Source of the DNA: Calothrix sp. PCC 6303
GTDB lineage: Bacteria > Cyanobacteriota > Cyanobacteriia > Cyanobacteriales > Nostocaceae
NCBI RefSeq assembly: GCF_000317435.1
Contig: NC_019751.1
Span: 3,472,001-3,536,000, forward strand
Reading direction: 5' to 3'
Length of the DNA stretch: 64,000 bases
Part shown: positions 54,998 to 63,157 of the stretch, piece by piece
Numbering within the stretch: the first letter of the stretch is position 1
How the letters are laid out: the number at the start of each line of letters is the position of its first letter
Program-made: the position numbers and the translations under genes
Notes under the pieces: generated by a model
Told to the model about the DNA's origin: nothing
Seen by the model: the letters and a program-made list of their open reading frames with translations, nothing else
The model's database searches: none

Positions 54998-57262
54998 TCA
55001 AGCAGGTAAACGGATATAAAACTCAGTACCTTGACCTAACTGTGACTTCACTTCTAAACTACCACCATGTTTTTCTACCACAATCTGACGGGCGATCGCC
55101 AATCCTAATCCTGTCCCTTTATCCACGCCTTTCGTGGTAAACAAATGGTCAAAAATTCTGGATTTTACCTCTTCAGGCATACCTTTACCATTATCGCGGA
55201 TGTAGATTTCAACTGCGCCTTGTTCAGTGAGTGTAGTTTTAATCGTGATTTTCTGGGGATTGACTTTCAGATCCGCCAAAGAAGATTGTTGGGCGGTTTC
55301 ATCAAAGGCATCGATGGCATTCGCCAAAATATTCATAAACACCTGGTTTAACTGCCCAGGTAAGCATTTGATCTTGGGCAAGTCACCGTAGTTTTGAATG
55401 ACTTGAATGGCAGGACGATAATCGTTGGCTTTAATGCGGTATTTGAGAATCAGCAGCGTACTATCAATACCTTCGTGCAGATCAGCGCTGACTTTGTGAT
55501 CATTATCGGCACGGGAAAAAGTACGTAGGCTGGTGCTGATGTCTGTGATGCGGTCAGTTGCACGTTGCATTGAATCTAGTAACTTGGGTAAATCTTCACT
55601 AAGGTATTTCAGATCAATATCTTCTGCATGTTTTTCAACTGGATTGGCAGCATTCGGATGATGTTGCTGATAAAGGGCTATGTGTTCGAGGAGGTATTGG
55701 ATATACTCTTTGGTATTGTTGATACTGCCATTCAGGAAACCGATAGGATTATTTATTTCGTGTGCCACCCCAGCAACTAAGTTGCCCAAAGATGCCATTT
55801 TTTCGCCTTGCACCATTTGCAATTGGGTGTTTTGTAAGGCTTGTGCGGCTTCCTCAAGTTCTTGAGATTTTTTCAGAATGATGGCTTCGGCGACTTTGCG
55901 ATGGGTAATGTCTTCAATCGTGATCAAAATACCAATGACATTGCTATTTGAATCGCGCAGTGGAATTTTACTAGTACTGAGCCAGGATTGGGAGCCATCA
56001 GGTTTTTGTTGGGTTTCGACAATGTTGAGTTCAGCTTGTCCAGATTCCATGATGCGGCGATCGCATTCTTGATACCACTCTATTTCTTCAGGGGTAAAAG
56101 AAAAATCATAATCAGTTTTACCTACAATTTGATCTGGCGATTCCAGATTCAGAATCTTAGCTGCGTTAGTATTACAACCCAAAAATGTCGAGTTGCGGTC
56201 TTTCCAAATCACGATCTGTGGAATGTTGTCAATTAACGACTTCAAAAACTGCTGAGAAGCTTGTATTTGCTGTTGCAAAAACGATTGGGGATAGCCATGA
56301 GCTAAATCTTGGACTTTGGCGACGGGGCTATATGACTGTTGGGGAATCGGCAAGCGATCGCTTAAATCATTCAGCCCTAGTTCAAACGCTGCAATTTTTC
56401 CTAGTTTTTTCCATTGAGTTAAACACTGTTCCAAATCATGCTTCAGTCCCAACGCGCTTTGATAGCGATCTTCGGCATTCTTTGCCATGAGTTTAGTGAC
56501 GATCGCCGCCACCATTGGGGGTACATCTGCCTTTACATAATTTATCGGCACGGGTACCTTTGCAATATGACAATGAATTAGCTCCAATGGGTCATCCGAT
56601 GTAAATGGTAATATCCCTGTCAACAGTTGATACAGAGTTACACCTAAACCATAGAAATCTGCACGGTAATCGATGCCGCGATTCATTTGCCCGGTTTGTT
56701 CGGGAGCTAGATATGCCAGGGTACCTTCCAATCCTTGCGGACATTGGATTTCCCGAGTCTCCTTCGGCAATAAGGAGGCAATACTAAAGTCAATTAGCTT
56801 GACTTGTTTCGACTCCGGGTGAATTAAAATATTAGTGGGTTTGATGTCTTTATGCACCACCTGATGATGCCACAGATCATGGAGAATATCGGCAATTTGG
56901 AGGGCGATTGTCAACACATCAGTCATATCTAGGGACTGCTGCTGGATATACTTTCCTAAAGATACCCCACCACAATCTTCCATCACCAAGACATAACCGT
57001 TCCCCAGTGGTTCTAGACTTAAGGGTCGAACAATTCCATGAATAGGCAGATGTTTAGTAATTGTATACTGATTGCGAAACTGCACCAATTCCTCAAAACT
57101 TGGATAATCGCGTCGTACCACCTTAATCACCACGGAACATTGTTGGGCATTCTGCACCGCTCGATACACTGCTGTGCGAGATCCCACATACAGTTCCTCA
57201 AGAATAGTATAGCCAGGCATTTCAGGCAATGAATTAGGATTAATACTCGCAAAAAGTGCCAT
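54998..57262 (-). CDS. Ser/Thr kinase - PAS - histidine kinase hybrid
   Basis: 754 aa. Residues about 15-275 form a Hanks-type kinase (Lys in VVIKVVRRD, HKDIKPTNILIH catalytic loop, IDFSIAS activation-segment DFS, LAPEQTGQMNRGIDYRADFYGLG). A PAS/PAC domain follows (about 345-460; NIPQIVIWKDRNSTFLGCNTNAAK). The histidine kinase part begins with MASLGNLVAGVAHEINNPIGFL (about 495-520, His intact) and a full HATPase. Related cyanobacterial proteins usually have a much longer AAA/TPR-GAF middle; here it is missing and replaced by PAS. It converges with the GAF kinase gene (11 bp apart). Confidence 0.92.
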   Translation of the reverse strand: MALFASINPNSLPEMPGYTILEELYVGSRTAVYRAVQNAQQCSVVIKVVRRDYPSFEELVQFRNQYTITKHLPIHGIVRPLSLEPLGNGYVLVMEDCGGVSLGKYIQQQSLDMTDVLTIALQIADILHDLWHHQVVHKDIKPTNILIHPESKQVKLIDFSIASLLPKETREIQCPQGLEGTLAYLAPEQTGQMNRGIDYRADFYGLGVTLYQLLTGILPFTSDDPLELIHCHIAKVPVPINYVKADVPPMVAAIVTKLMAKNAEDRYQSALGLKHDLEQCLTQWKKLGKIAAFELGLNDLSDRLPIPQQSYSPVAKVQDLAHGYPQSFLQQQIQASQQFLKSLIDNIPQIVIWKDRNSTFLGCNTNAAKILNLESPDQIVGKTDYDFSFTPEEIEWYQECDRRIMESGQAELNIVETQQKPDGSQSWLSTSKIPLRDSNSNVIGILITIEDITHRKVAEAIILKKSQELEEAAQALQNTQLQMVQGEKMASLGNLVAGVAHEINNPIGFLNGSINNTKEYIQYLLEHIALYQQHHPNAANPVEKHAEDIDLKYLSEDLPKLLDSMQRATDRITDISTSLRTFSRADNDHKVSADLHEGIDSTLLILKYRIKANDYRPAIQVIQNYGDLPKIKCLPGQLNQVFMNILANAIDAFDETAQQSSLADLKVNPQKITIKTTLTEQGAVEIYIRDNGKGMPEEVKSRIFDHLFTTKGVDKGTGLGLAIARQIVVEKHGGSLEVKSQLGQGTEFYIRLPA

Positions 57263-57562
57263 ATTTTTAGGTGGGTTTCATCACTTTTATCTAGTTGAAT
57301 TACCTCTAGTATTCCCAGATATTTTGGGAATCGCACCCCAAATGATGCCAAATTAGGGTTAATTGAACTATTACGCAGTAAGCCCCTGCTGAATTTGGTA
57401 CTCCGAATCAGTATGGGTGATTCACACTTAGATGTCCAGTTTAATCAAGAACGCGATCGCTTTACCGCAGATGCACGCCAAATTCAACAAATCTTAGAAA
57501 ATCTCCTTAGCAACATCTCAAAATACCCCTACTGCCCACTGCCTTCTTCAATCCTTCTGCCT
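57263..57562. other. Spacer holding a duplicated kinase fragment
   Basis: 300 bp between the Ser/Thr-His kinase and the PilB-like gene. Apart from the 77-bp duplicate (57437-57513) nothing is recognised. Confidence 0.6.
57437..57513 (+). pseudogene. Orphan 77-bp HATPase fragment
   Basis: Matches 54600-54676 of the GAF kinase gene at about 75 of 77 bases (differences near GCAGATGCACGCCA versus GCAGACGCACGCCG). It keeps the VQFNQERDRFTADAR-type coding sense but has no start, domain or downstream kinase. A relic of partial duplication or of a lost paralogous kinase gene. Confidence 0.8.
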
Positions 57563-58690
57563 TCATGTACTAATTTCTTCTTCCGAATCCGAAAAAGTTT
57601 TAATTTGGCTATCTAAATTGCTAAGTAGCCTATTTAGAACAGTAAGTGATTCTATTTGTTCATTACTCACATTTGGATTTTGTAACATCTGTTCCTGTAG
57701 TTCATGCAACTTATATCTAAGTTGTTGAGAAATACTAACTGCATCACGACTTAAGCGTGATATTTGCTGCTTTTGATAGAACTTTAATGCAGCACCTTTG
57801 AGTACTTGCAGTGTTGCCTCTTCACCATACATTCCTGGCATAAAACGCAACCGCAACAATAAGCGTTTTTGCTGATATAGATATTCTTTTTCAACCTGTT
57901 TAGCTTCAGTCAAAGTCCCTACAGGTAAATTAGCAAACTTTTTGACTTCATTAATTGCCCCTTGAAAAACAGAGAGAGGTAATTTTTCTAAAACTGATTG
58001 CAAAACTCCGTTTTCACTCCAAAGAATTCTCCCTTGATAAGGTAATCTTTCAAAATAAAGTCTACCAATACCACCGACGATAACTCGTGCTAATAATTCC
58101 CCCAAAAACTGCTTAGGTGGTAACGTTGGTAACAACTCAAGGGGAATTAATTCTTCAGAAATAGGAATCGATAATGTTGGCAATTGGGAACTAATAATAG
58201 GTTGTTGATTAGTTTGAGTAAAACTAGCTTCTTGAGATGAAGAATTAATATTAGAATTTGCAGCTTTTTTAAGTTTAGATTGGGGTACTTCAGATTTACT
58301 ACGTGATTTTTCTGTATTTTTACAACTTAAATATGTCGAGAGGAAACCGCGATGAGCTTCGTCTGTAATTGGTGTAATTAGTGATTTATATTTTACATAT
58401 GACAAGATTTGGTTTACGTAGTCTTGAGCAACATGATCTCCAACATTAACCATCCCCACAAGTAGCTTGTCACCTTGTAATCTTAGGGGCAGAATTTGAT
58501 GGTATAAGCAAGCCTCAAACGACAATAGATTGTCCAGCAGATAAAATATCTGTTCCAATTCTTCTTGCTGAGGATTAGCACTAGATTGTGCTTGCTGATG
58601 GTTTGCTTCGGTGTCAGTTGATTTACCCTTACCCTCTGAAGACAACATAAGTTTCATGCTTTGATGGTCATACCATTTTATTATTCCCAT
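57563..58690 (-). CDS. PilB/GspE N-domain protein without ATPase
   Basis: About 375 aa from ATG 58690. Residues about 50-125 resemble the MshEN/T2SSE N-domain (FEACLYHQILPLRLQGDKLLVGMVNVGDHVAQDYVNQIL). After a Ser/Thr/Lys-rich linker, about 190-310 resemble the N2/pre-core of GspE/PilB (RVIVGGIGRLYFERLPYQGRILWSENGV...LLLRLRFMPGMYGEEATLQVLKG). A coiled coil and helical tail follow. No Walker A/B or His/Asp box is present, so it cannot be a motor. Possibly an accessory or adaptor for type IV pili. Divergent from secD. Confidence 0.8.
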   Translation of the reverse strand: MGIIKWYDHQSMKLMLSSEGKGKSTDTEANHQQAQSSANPQQEELEQIFYLLDNLLSFEACLYHQILPLRLQGDKLLVGMVNVGDHVAQDYVNQILSYVKYKSLITPITDEAHRGFLSTYLSCKNTEKSRSKSEVPQSKLKKAANSNINSSSQEASFTQTNQQPIISSQLPTLSIPISEELIPLELLPTLPPKQFLGELLARVIVGGIGRLYFERLPYQGRILWSENGVLQSVLEKLPLSVFQGAINEVKKFANLPVGTLTEAKQVEKEYLYQQKRLLLRLRFMPGMYGEEATLQVLKGAALKFYQKQQISRLSRDAVSISQQLRYKLHELQEQMLQNPNVSNEQIESLTVLNRLLSNLDSQIKTFSDSEEEIST

Positions 58691-58844
58691 AAGGTAATGA
58701 CTAGTTAACAAAGGTATAATATTAAGTTGCCAAAAGGACTAATCAGCTAAAAATACAACTCTTTTCGCTTTACGGTATGTGGTGTGATTCCCCATACACC
58801 ATCAAAGAGCGCTATTATAGCGTTTGTCACACTTCCATGATGGT

Positions 58845-60263
58845 ATGCAGAGACAGCAATCGCTATTAGGATTAATTTTCGTTATGGTAATCGCTGCAAT
58901 TGCGGTGATCCTGACTCCTCAGTTGCGAGTTCCTTTAGGTTTAGACTTACAAGGTGGTTCACAACTGACAATTCAAGTAGAAACAACAGCCGAAGTCCCC
59001 AAAATTACCGAACGGGATTTGGATGCAGTCCTCCAAGTTGTGGAAGGACGGATTAATGCTTTAGGAACTTCTGAACCAATAATTCAGAAAGTGGGTGAGG
59101 ACAAAATTATTGTCCAACTACCCGGTGTCAATGATCCTGAACAAGCCGAAAAGGTTTTGGGAGGGACTGCACAGCTAGAATTTCGCAAGCAAAAAGAAAA
59201 AACCGAAGCTGAGTTATTTGCCCTGCGTCAATCACAAGCAGGATTTAAGCTGGAACAAGAGAACTTAAAAAAAAGTAAAGATACAGCGGCTATAGCTAAA
59301 AATAAAGAAGATATAGACAAAAATAATCAAGCGATCGCACAATTATTTGAAAGTACCAATCCACCTCTAACTGGTAAATTTCTCAAGGATGCTTTTGGTA
59401 CCCCAACCAACGGCACTCTGTGGGAAGTAGCCATCCGTTTTGATCAAAAAGGTGGCGATTTATTTGCCCAACTCACCAAAGAACTTGCGGGAACTGGACG
59501 CGGAATTGGTATATTCTTAGATAACGCTTTGATTAGTTCCCCTGTAGTTGGTATCGAACACAAGGCTACAGGAATTGTCGGTGGTTCAGCTGTGATTACT
59601 GGAGACTTTACACCTCAAGATGCCCAAGGTTTAGGTATTCAATTACGTGGTGGTTCCTTGCCTGTACCTGTGAAAATTGTCGAAAATCGTACCGTTGGGG
59701 CAAGTTTGGGTAAAGATAGCATTCTTAGCAGTATCTACGCGGGGCTTGGTGGTTTAATCCTAGTATTGGTATTTATGGTGGTTTACTATCGATTACCAGG
59801 TGCCGTATCAGATGTCTCCCTAATTATCTATGCATTGCTTTCTTGGGCAGCCTTTGGTTTACTCCAAGTTACCATGACTTTACCGGGAATTGCCGGATTT
59901 GTTCTCAGTATTGGGATGGCAGTAGATGCCAACGTGTTAATTTTTGAACGTACTAGAGAAGAACTTCAAGCAGGCAAAACCCTATACCGTTCCGTTGAGT
60001 CGGGTTTTTACCGAGCTTTTTCCAGCATTTTAGATAGTAATGTGACAACCTGGATTGCTTGTTTCTTCCTATTTATATTTGGATCTGGTTTAGTAAAGGG
60101 TTTCGCAGTGACACTCAGCATTGGTGTACTGATCAGTATGTTTACAGCCGTTACCTGTACCCGCAGCTTGATGTTTTTAGCAATTAGTATCCCATCTCTG
60201 AAGAAACTCGAATATTATTGTCCTAACCTACCAACAGGGAAAAAAGTGGGGGTAGCCAAATGA
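58845..60263 (+). CDS. secD: Protein translocase subunit SecD
   Basis: 473 aa from ATG 58845 (preferred to TTG 58824). First helix LLGLIFVMVIAAIAVIL; then GLDLQGGSQLTIQV, the large periplasmic P1 domain (about 45-285), and five more RND-type helices with IAGFVLSIGMAVDANVLIFERTREE (helix-4 Asp for proton use). With SecF it pulls exported proteins across the membrane using the proton gradient. secF starts 4 bp before the secD stop (ATGA overlap). The P1 domain is duplicated as a free lipoprotein at 12600. Confidence 0.96.
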   Translation: MQRQQSLLGLIFVMVIAAIAVILTPQLRVPLGLDLQGGSQLTIQVETTAEVPKITERDLDAVLQVVEGRINALGTSEPIIQKVGEDKIIVQLPGVNDPEQAEKVLGGTAQLEFRKQKEKTEAELFALRQSQAGFKLEQENLKKSKDTAAIAKNKEDIDKNNQAIAQLFESTNPPLTGKFLKDAFGTPTNGTLWEVAIRFDQKGGDLFAQLTKELAGTGRGIGIFLDNALISSPVVGIEHKATGIVGGSAVITGDFTPQDAQGLGIQLRGGSLPVPVKIVENRTVGASLGKDSILSSIYAGLGGLILVLVFMVVYYRLPGAVSDVSLIIYALLSWAAFGLLQVTMTLPGIAGFVLSIGMAVDANVLIFERTREELQAGKTLYRSVESGFYRAFSSILDSNVTTWIACFFLFIFGSGLVKGFAVTLSIGVLISMFTAVTCTRSLMFLAISIPSLKKLEYYCPNLPTGKKVGVAK

Positions 60264-61243
60264 AGCTAGCTGTAAACAAAACGCGATCGCGTTGGTGGAT
60301 TATTTCCGCTACCATCATTATTATCAGCATCATCTCAATGGTGGTTTCCACATTCAACCCCGAAATTAAAGCCCCCCTACGTCGCGGTTTAGACTTTATT
60401 GGTGGTACCCGTCTACAGTTAGAAAGAGACTGCAAACTCCCCAATAATTGCGATAAACCCATTGATATCAACCTTGTTCGTGATATTGCCCAATCCCAAG
60501 GATTGGGAGATAGCAGCATCCAACTTGTAACTGATTCTGAAACCAAACAGGAAAACGGAATTTCCATCCGTAGCAAAACCCTCAGCGTCGAACAGCGAAC
60601 TAAACTAGTTAATGCACTCAGCGAAAAAGTTGGAGCCTTCGACCCCGAAAAGAATCAGAATGATACAGTAGGAGCAACACTAGGTAAAGAACTATTTCGT
60701 TCTGGAGTTATTGCCCTAGTTCTCTCTTTGTTGGGTATCTTGGTATACCTGAGAATCCGTTTTCAGTGGGATTATGCCATATTTGCCATCGTTGCCCTAT
60801 TCCACGATGTTTTCATCACCATCGGCATTTTCTCCATCTTTGGCTTAGTATTTGGCATTGAAGTCGATAGCTTGTTTGTTGTGGCTTTGCTGACAATAGT
60901 TGGTTTCTCAGTTAACGATACGGTGGTAATTTATGATCGCATTCGAGAAACGATTCAAATTAACCCAAATATGCACATTACTGACATAGTTGATAATGCA
61001 GTAGATCAAACCTTAAGCCGTTCAATCAACACCACACTGACAACATTACTGACATTAACTTCAATCTTCCTTTTCGGTGGGGCAACCCTGAAAAACTTCG
61101 CCCTCGCTATGATTGTGGGGTTTATAATGGGAGCATATTCAAGCATTTTCATCGCCAGTACCCTGTTAGCATGGTGGCGTGAACGTAGCCAAAAGAACAC
61201 CCAAACCCAGGAACCAACAGACGCAGGAATACCCAACGTCTAA
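60260..61243 (+). CDS. secF: Protein translocase subunit SecF
   Basis: 327 aa. Helix 1 SRWWIISATIIIISIISMVV, then APLRRGLDFIGGTRLQL, the short periplasmic domain, and the RND helices with VGFSVNDTVVIYDRIRE. Translationally coupled to secD. A clean intrinsic terminator follows at 61258. Confidence 0.96.
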   Translation: MKLAVNKTRSRWWIISATIIIISIISMVVSTFNPEIKAPLRRGLDFIGGTRLQLERDCKLPNNCDKPIDINLVRDIAQSQGLGDSSIQLVTDSETKQENGISIRSKTLSVEQRTKLVNALSEKVGAFDPEKNQNDTVGATLGKELFRSGVIALVLSLLGILVYLRIRFQWDYAIFAIVALFHDVFITIGIFSIFGLVFGIEVDSLFVVALLTIVGFSVNDTVVIYDRIRETIQINPNMHITDIVDNAVDQTLSRSINTTLTTLLTLTSIFLFGGATLKNFALAMIVGFIMGAYSSIFIASTLLAWWRERSQKNTQTQEPTDAGIPNV

Positions 61244-61257
61244 CAAAAACCCCTCTA

Positions 61258-61281
61258 AGACGTTCCGATGGAACGTCTTTT
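61258..61281 (+). terminator. Intrinsic terminator of secDF
   Basis: Perfect 9-bp stem AGACGTTCC/GGAACGTCT with a 3-nt loop and TTTT, 14 bp past the secF stop. Confidence 0.85.
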
Positions 61282-61368
61282 CAAATTTCCATATTCATCA
61301 AAACTGGTCATTATTTTTCTTAGCAGTCATATTGGTATAAATAATTTTCATCGTGTTCTAGTGTCCCA

Positions 61369-61755
61369 ATGGTAGACCTTAATCAAGATCAATCTTTTGC
61401 AACGCAAGTACAACGCCTACACCGACTCACAGTGTGTGGTAGATGGTTAATGGTAGCTGCTTTTTGGGTGATTCTTGCCCCAATCTGCTTATGGAATTTA
61501 CGGTGGGAAATTGCTATATTGCGACAATATTTTACATGGGTATCTCTTAAATACGGAATTTATTACCATCCTTTCGCAGCAGTGGGGTTATCTTTCTGTA
61601 TTGGGATGACTATTTCTGTATTAATTTGGCAAAGTCGAAATATCTTGTTTGGTATACCCGAAACTGAAAAACAACGTCTAGAAGAACAGGTATTAAAAAT
61701 TCGTCAACAAGGAGAAAGTCATCCTTTATGGAAGTGGGTTTGTCAGTCGAGTTGA
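61369..61755 (+). CDS. Small membrane protein, 128 aa
   Basis: Two membrane segments (WLMVAAFWVILAPICLW and FAAVGLSFCIGMTISVLIW) and a charged, helical C-terminus (EKQRLEEQVLKIRQQGESHPLWKW). I do not recognise a named family; cyanobacterial relatives are likely. It lies downstream of the secDF terminator, so it has its own promoter. Confidence 0.7.
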   Translation: MVDLNQDQSFATQVQRLHRLTVCGRWLMVAAFWVILAPICLWNLRWEIAILRQYFTWVSLKYGIYYHPFAAVGLSFCIGMTISVLIWQSRNILFGIPETEKQRLEEQVLKIRQQGESHPLWKWVCQSS

Positions 61756-61948
61756 AGACTAGTAATTGCAGGTAAGATTATCATTAACACGCCCTAGACA
61801 GAATATACAAGTCCAGAATCTACGAAGAGTTATATTGGATTTATGAAAGCTTTAGAAATATTAATAAATATTTCGTCAATAGCATCAGTATGTATAAAGT
61901 GCCGTCTATATTTAGACAATTATCACCACAAAATCTGGAGACTATAGC

Positions 61949-63142
61949 ATGACAACAAAAAATCACTTAATTCCAGGCGAAACATTTTTTTATTCAGATA
62001 AGTCGGATATTTCTCAAGTTTCTCTTTCAGACGACGAAATCAACGAAAAATACAAGAAAGGAGAGATAAGAATTGTAACGGAACAAGCTCGCTATCCACT
62101 TGATAGTATAGAAACGATGCTTGACAGTCAAAAGTATATCTTAAATCCTGAATATCAACGTAGAAAAAGATGGAACAATACTAGAAAATCTCGTTTGATG
62201 GAATCATTTATAATGAATGTCCCTATTCCACCTATCTTTCTGTATGAAGTAAGTTACTCTATTTATGAAGTAATGGACGGATTGCAGAGGCTAACAGCTA
62301 TCTATGATTTTTATAAAGGAAAATATAACTTAGAAGGATTGGAATATTGGCGTGAACTTAACGGACGAAATTATCAAAATTTACCCGAACAAATTAAAAG
62401 AGGAATAGATAGGCGTTATTTATCATCTATCGTGTTGTTACAGGAAACAGCAAAAAGCGCAGAAGAAGCTGATTTTCTCAAGCAAATAGTTTTTGAAAGA
62501 TTGAATAGTGGTGGAGAACAACTAACTGCACAAGAAACAAGAAATGCTTTACACAATGGCAAGTTTAACCAATTGTGTATAAAACTTGCAGAAAATGACT
62601 TTTTTCGCAAAATGTGGAAATTACCTTTGGAATCCGAAGGAGAAGAAAAATTACTTGAAAGTGAACCTTATCGTAAAATGGAAGATGTCGAATTAGTTTT
62701 ACGGTTCTTTGCTTATCGTCATATAGCTAACTTTAAATCTCCATTGGATAAGTTTTTAGATGACTATTTAAAACATGCCAATGCTTATTCGGATGAAACA
62801 ATAAACAATCTTGAAAACCTTTTTAATGAAACAATCAATTTAGTTTATTCCATATTTGGAGATTCAGCTTTCATCCCACCAAAAGAAAAACGTGACAATA
62901 AAACCCCAATAAGAATTGTTTATGATTCAATGATGCAGGTCTTTGCAAACAACATTCCTCACAAAGAAATTCTCCTCAATCATAGTAAATCTATAAAAAG
63001 TGCTTTGTATTCTGATAAACAATTGCTACATCTTAAGGAAGAGAAAAATAGACTTCTTTTTGATGCTAGATACAATAACAAAAAAGATGTAGAAGCACGC
63101 ATAAAGTATTTTCAAAACTTTCTACAAAGCTATATTCCATAA
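61949..63142 (+). CDS. DUF262-domain protein (GmrSD-N-like)
   Basis: 397 aa with a good GGAG ribosome site. The ParB/sulfiredoxin-like DUF262 domain shows LNPEYQRRKRWN (residues about 68-79), EVMDGLQRLTAIYDFYKG (DGLQR 110-114, the DGQR-type nucleotide-binding signature) and VFERLNSGGEQLTAQETRNAL. The C-terminus is helical with no DUF1524/HNH part, so this is the GmrS half only. The HEPN gene starts 15 bp downstream, indicating co-expression. The pair is AT-rich and ends the window. Confidence 0.88.
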   Translation: MTTKNHLIPGETFFYSDKSDISQVSLSDDEINEKYKKGEIRIVTEQARYPLDSIETMLDSQKYILNPEYQRRKRWNNTRKSRLMESFIMNVPIPPIFLYEVSYSIYEVMDGLQRLTAIYDFYKGKYNLEGLEYWRELNGRNYQNLPEQIKRGIDRRYLSSIVLLQETAKSAEEADFLKQIVFERLNSGGEQLTAQETRNALHNGKFNQLCIKLAENDFFRKMWKLPLESEGEEKLLESEPYRKMEDVELVLRFFAYRHIANFKSPLDKFLDDYLKHANAYSDETINNLENLFNETINLVYSIFGDSAFIPPKEKRDNKTPIRIVYDSMMQVFANNIPHKEILLNHSKSIKSALYSDKQLLHLKEEKNRLLFDARYNNKKDVEARIKYFQNFLQSYIP

Positions 63143-63157
63143 GCTTGGGTAGAAATT

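Noticed and set aside
57395-57616. A 73-aa plus-strand frame containing a HATPase segment
   Set aside because: Only 77 bp match a kinase; the rest is unrelated. Reported as a pseudogene fragment instead of a gene.
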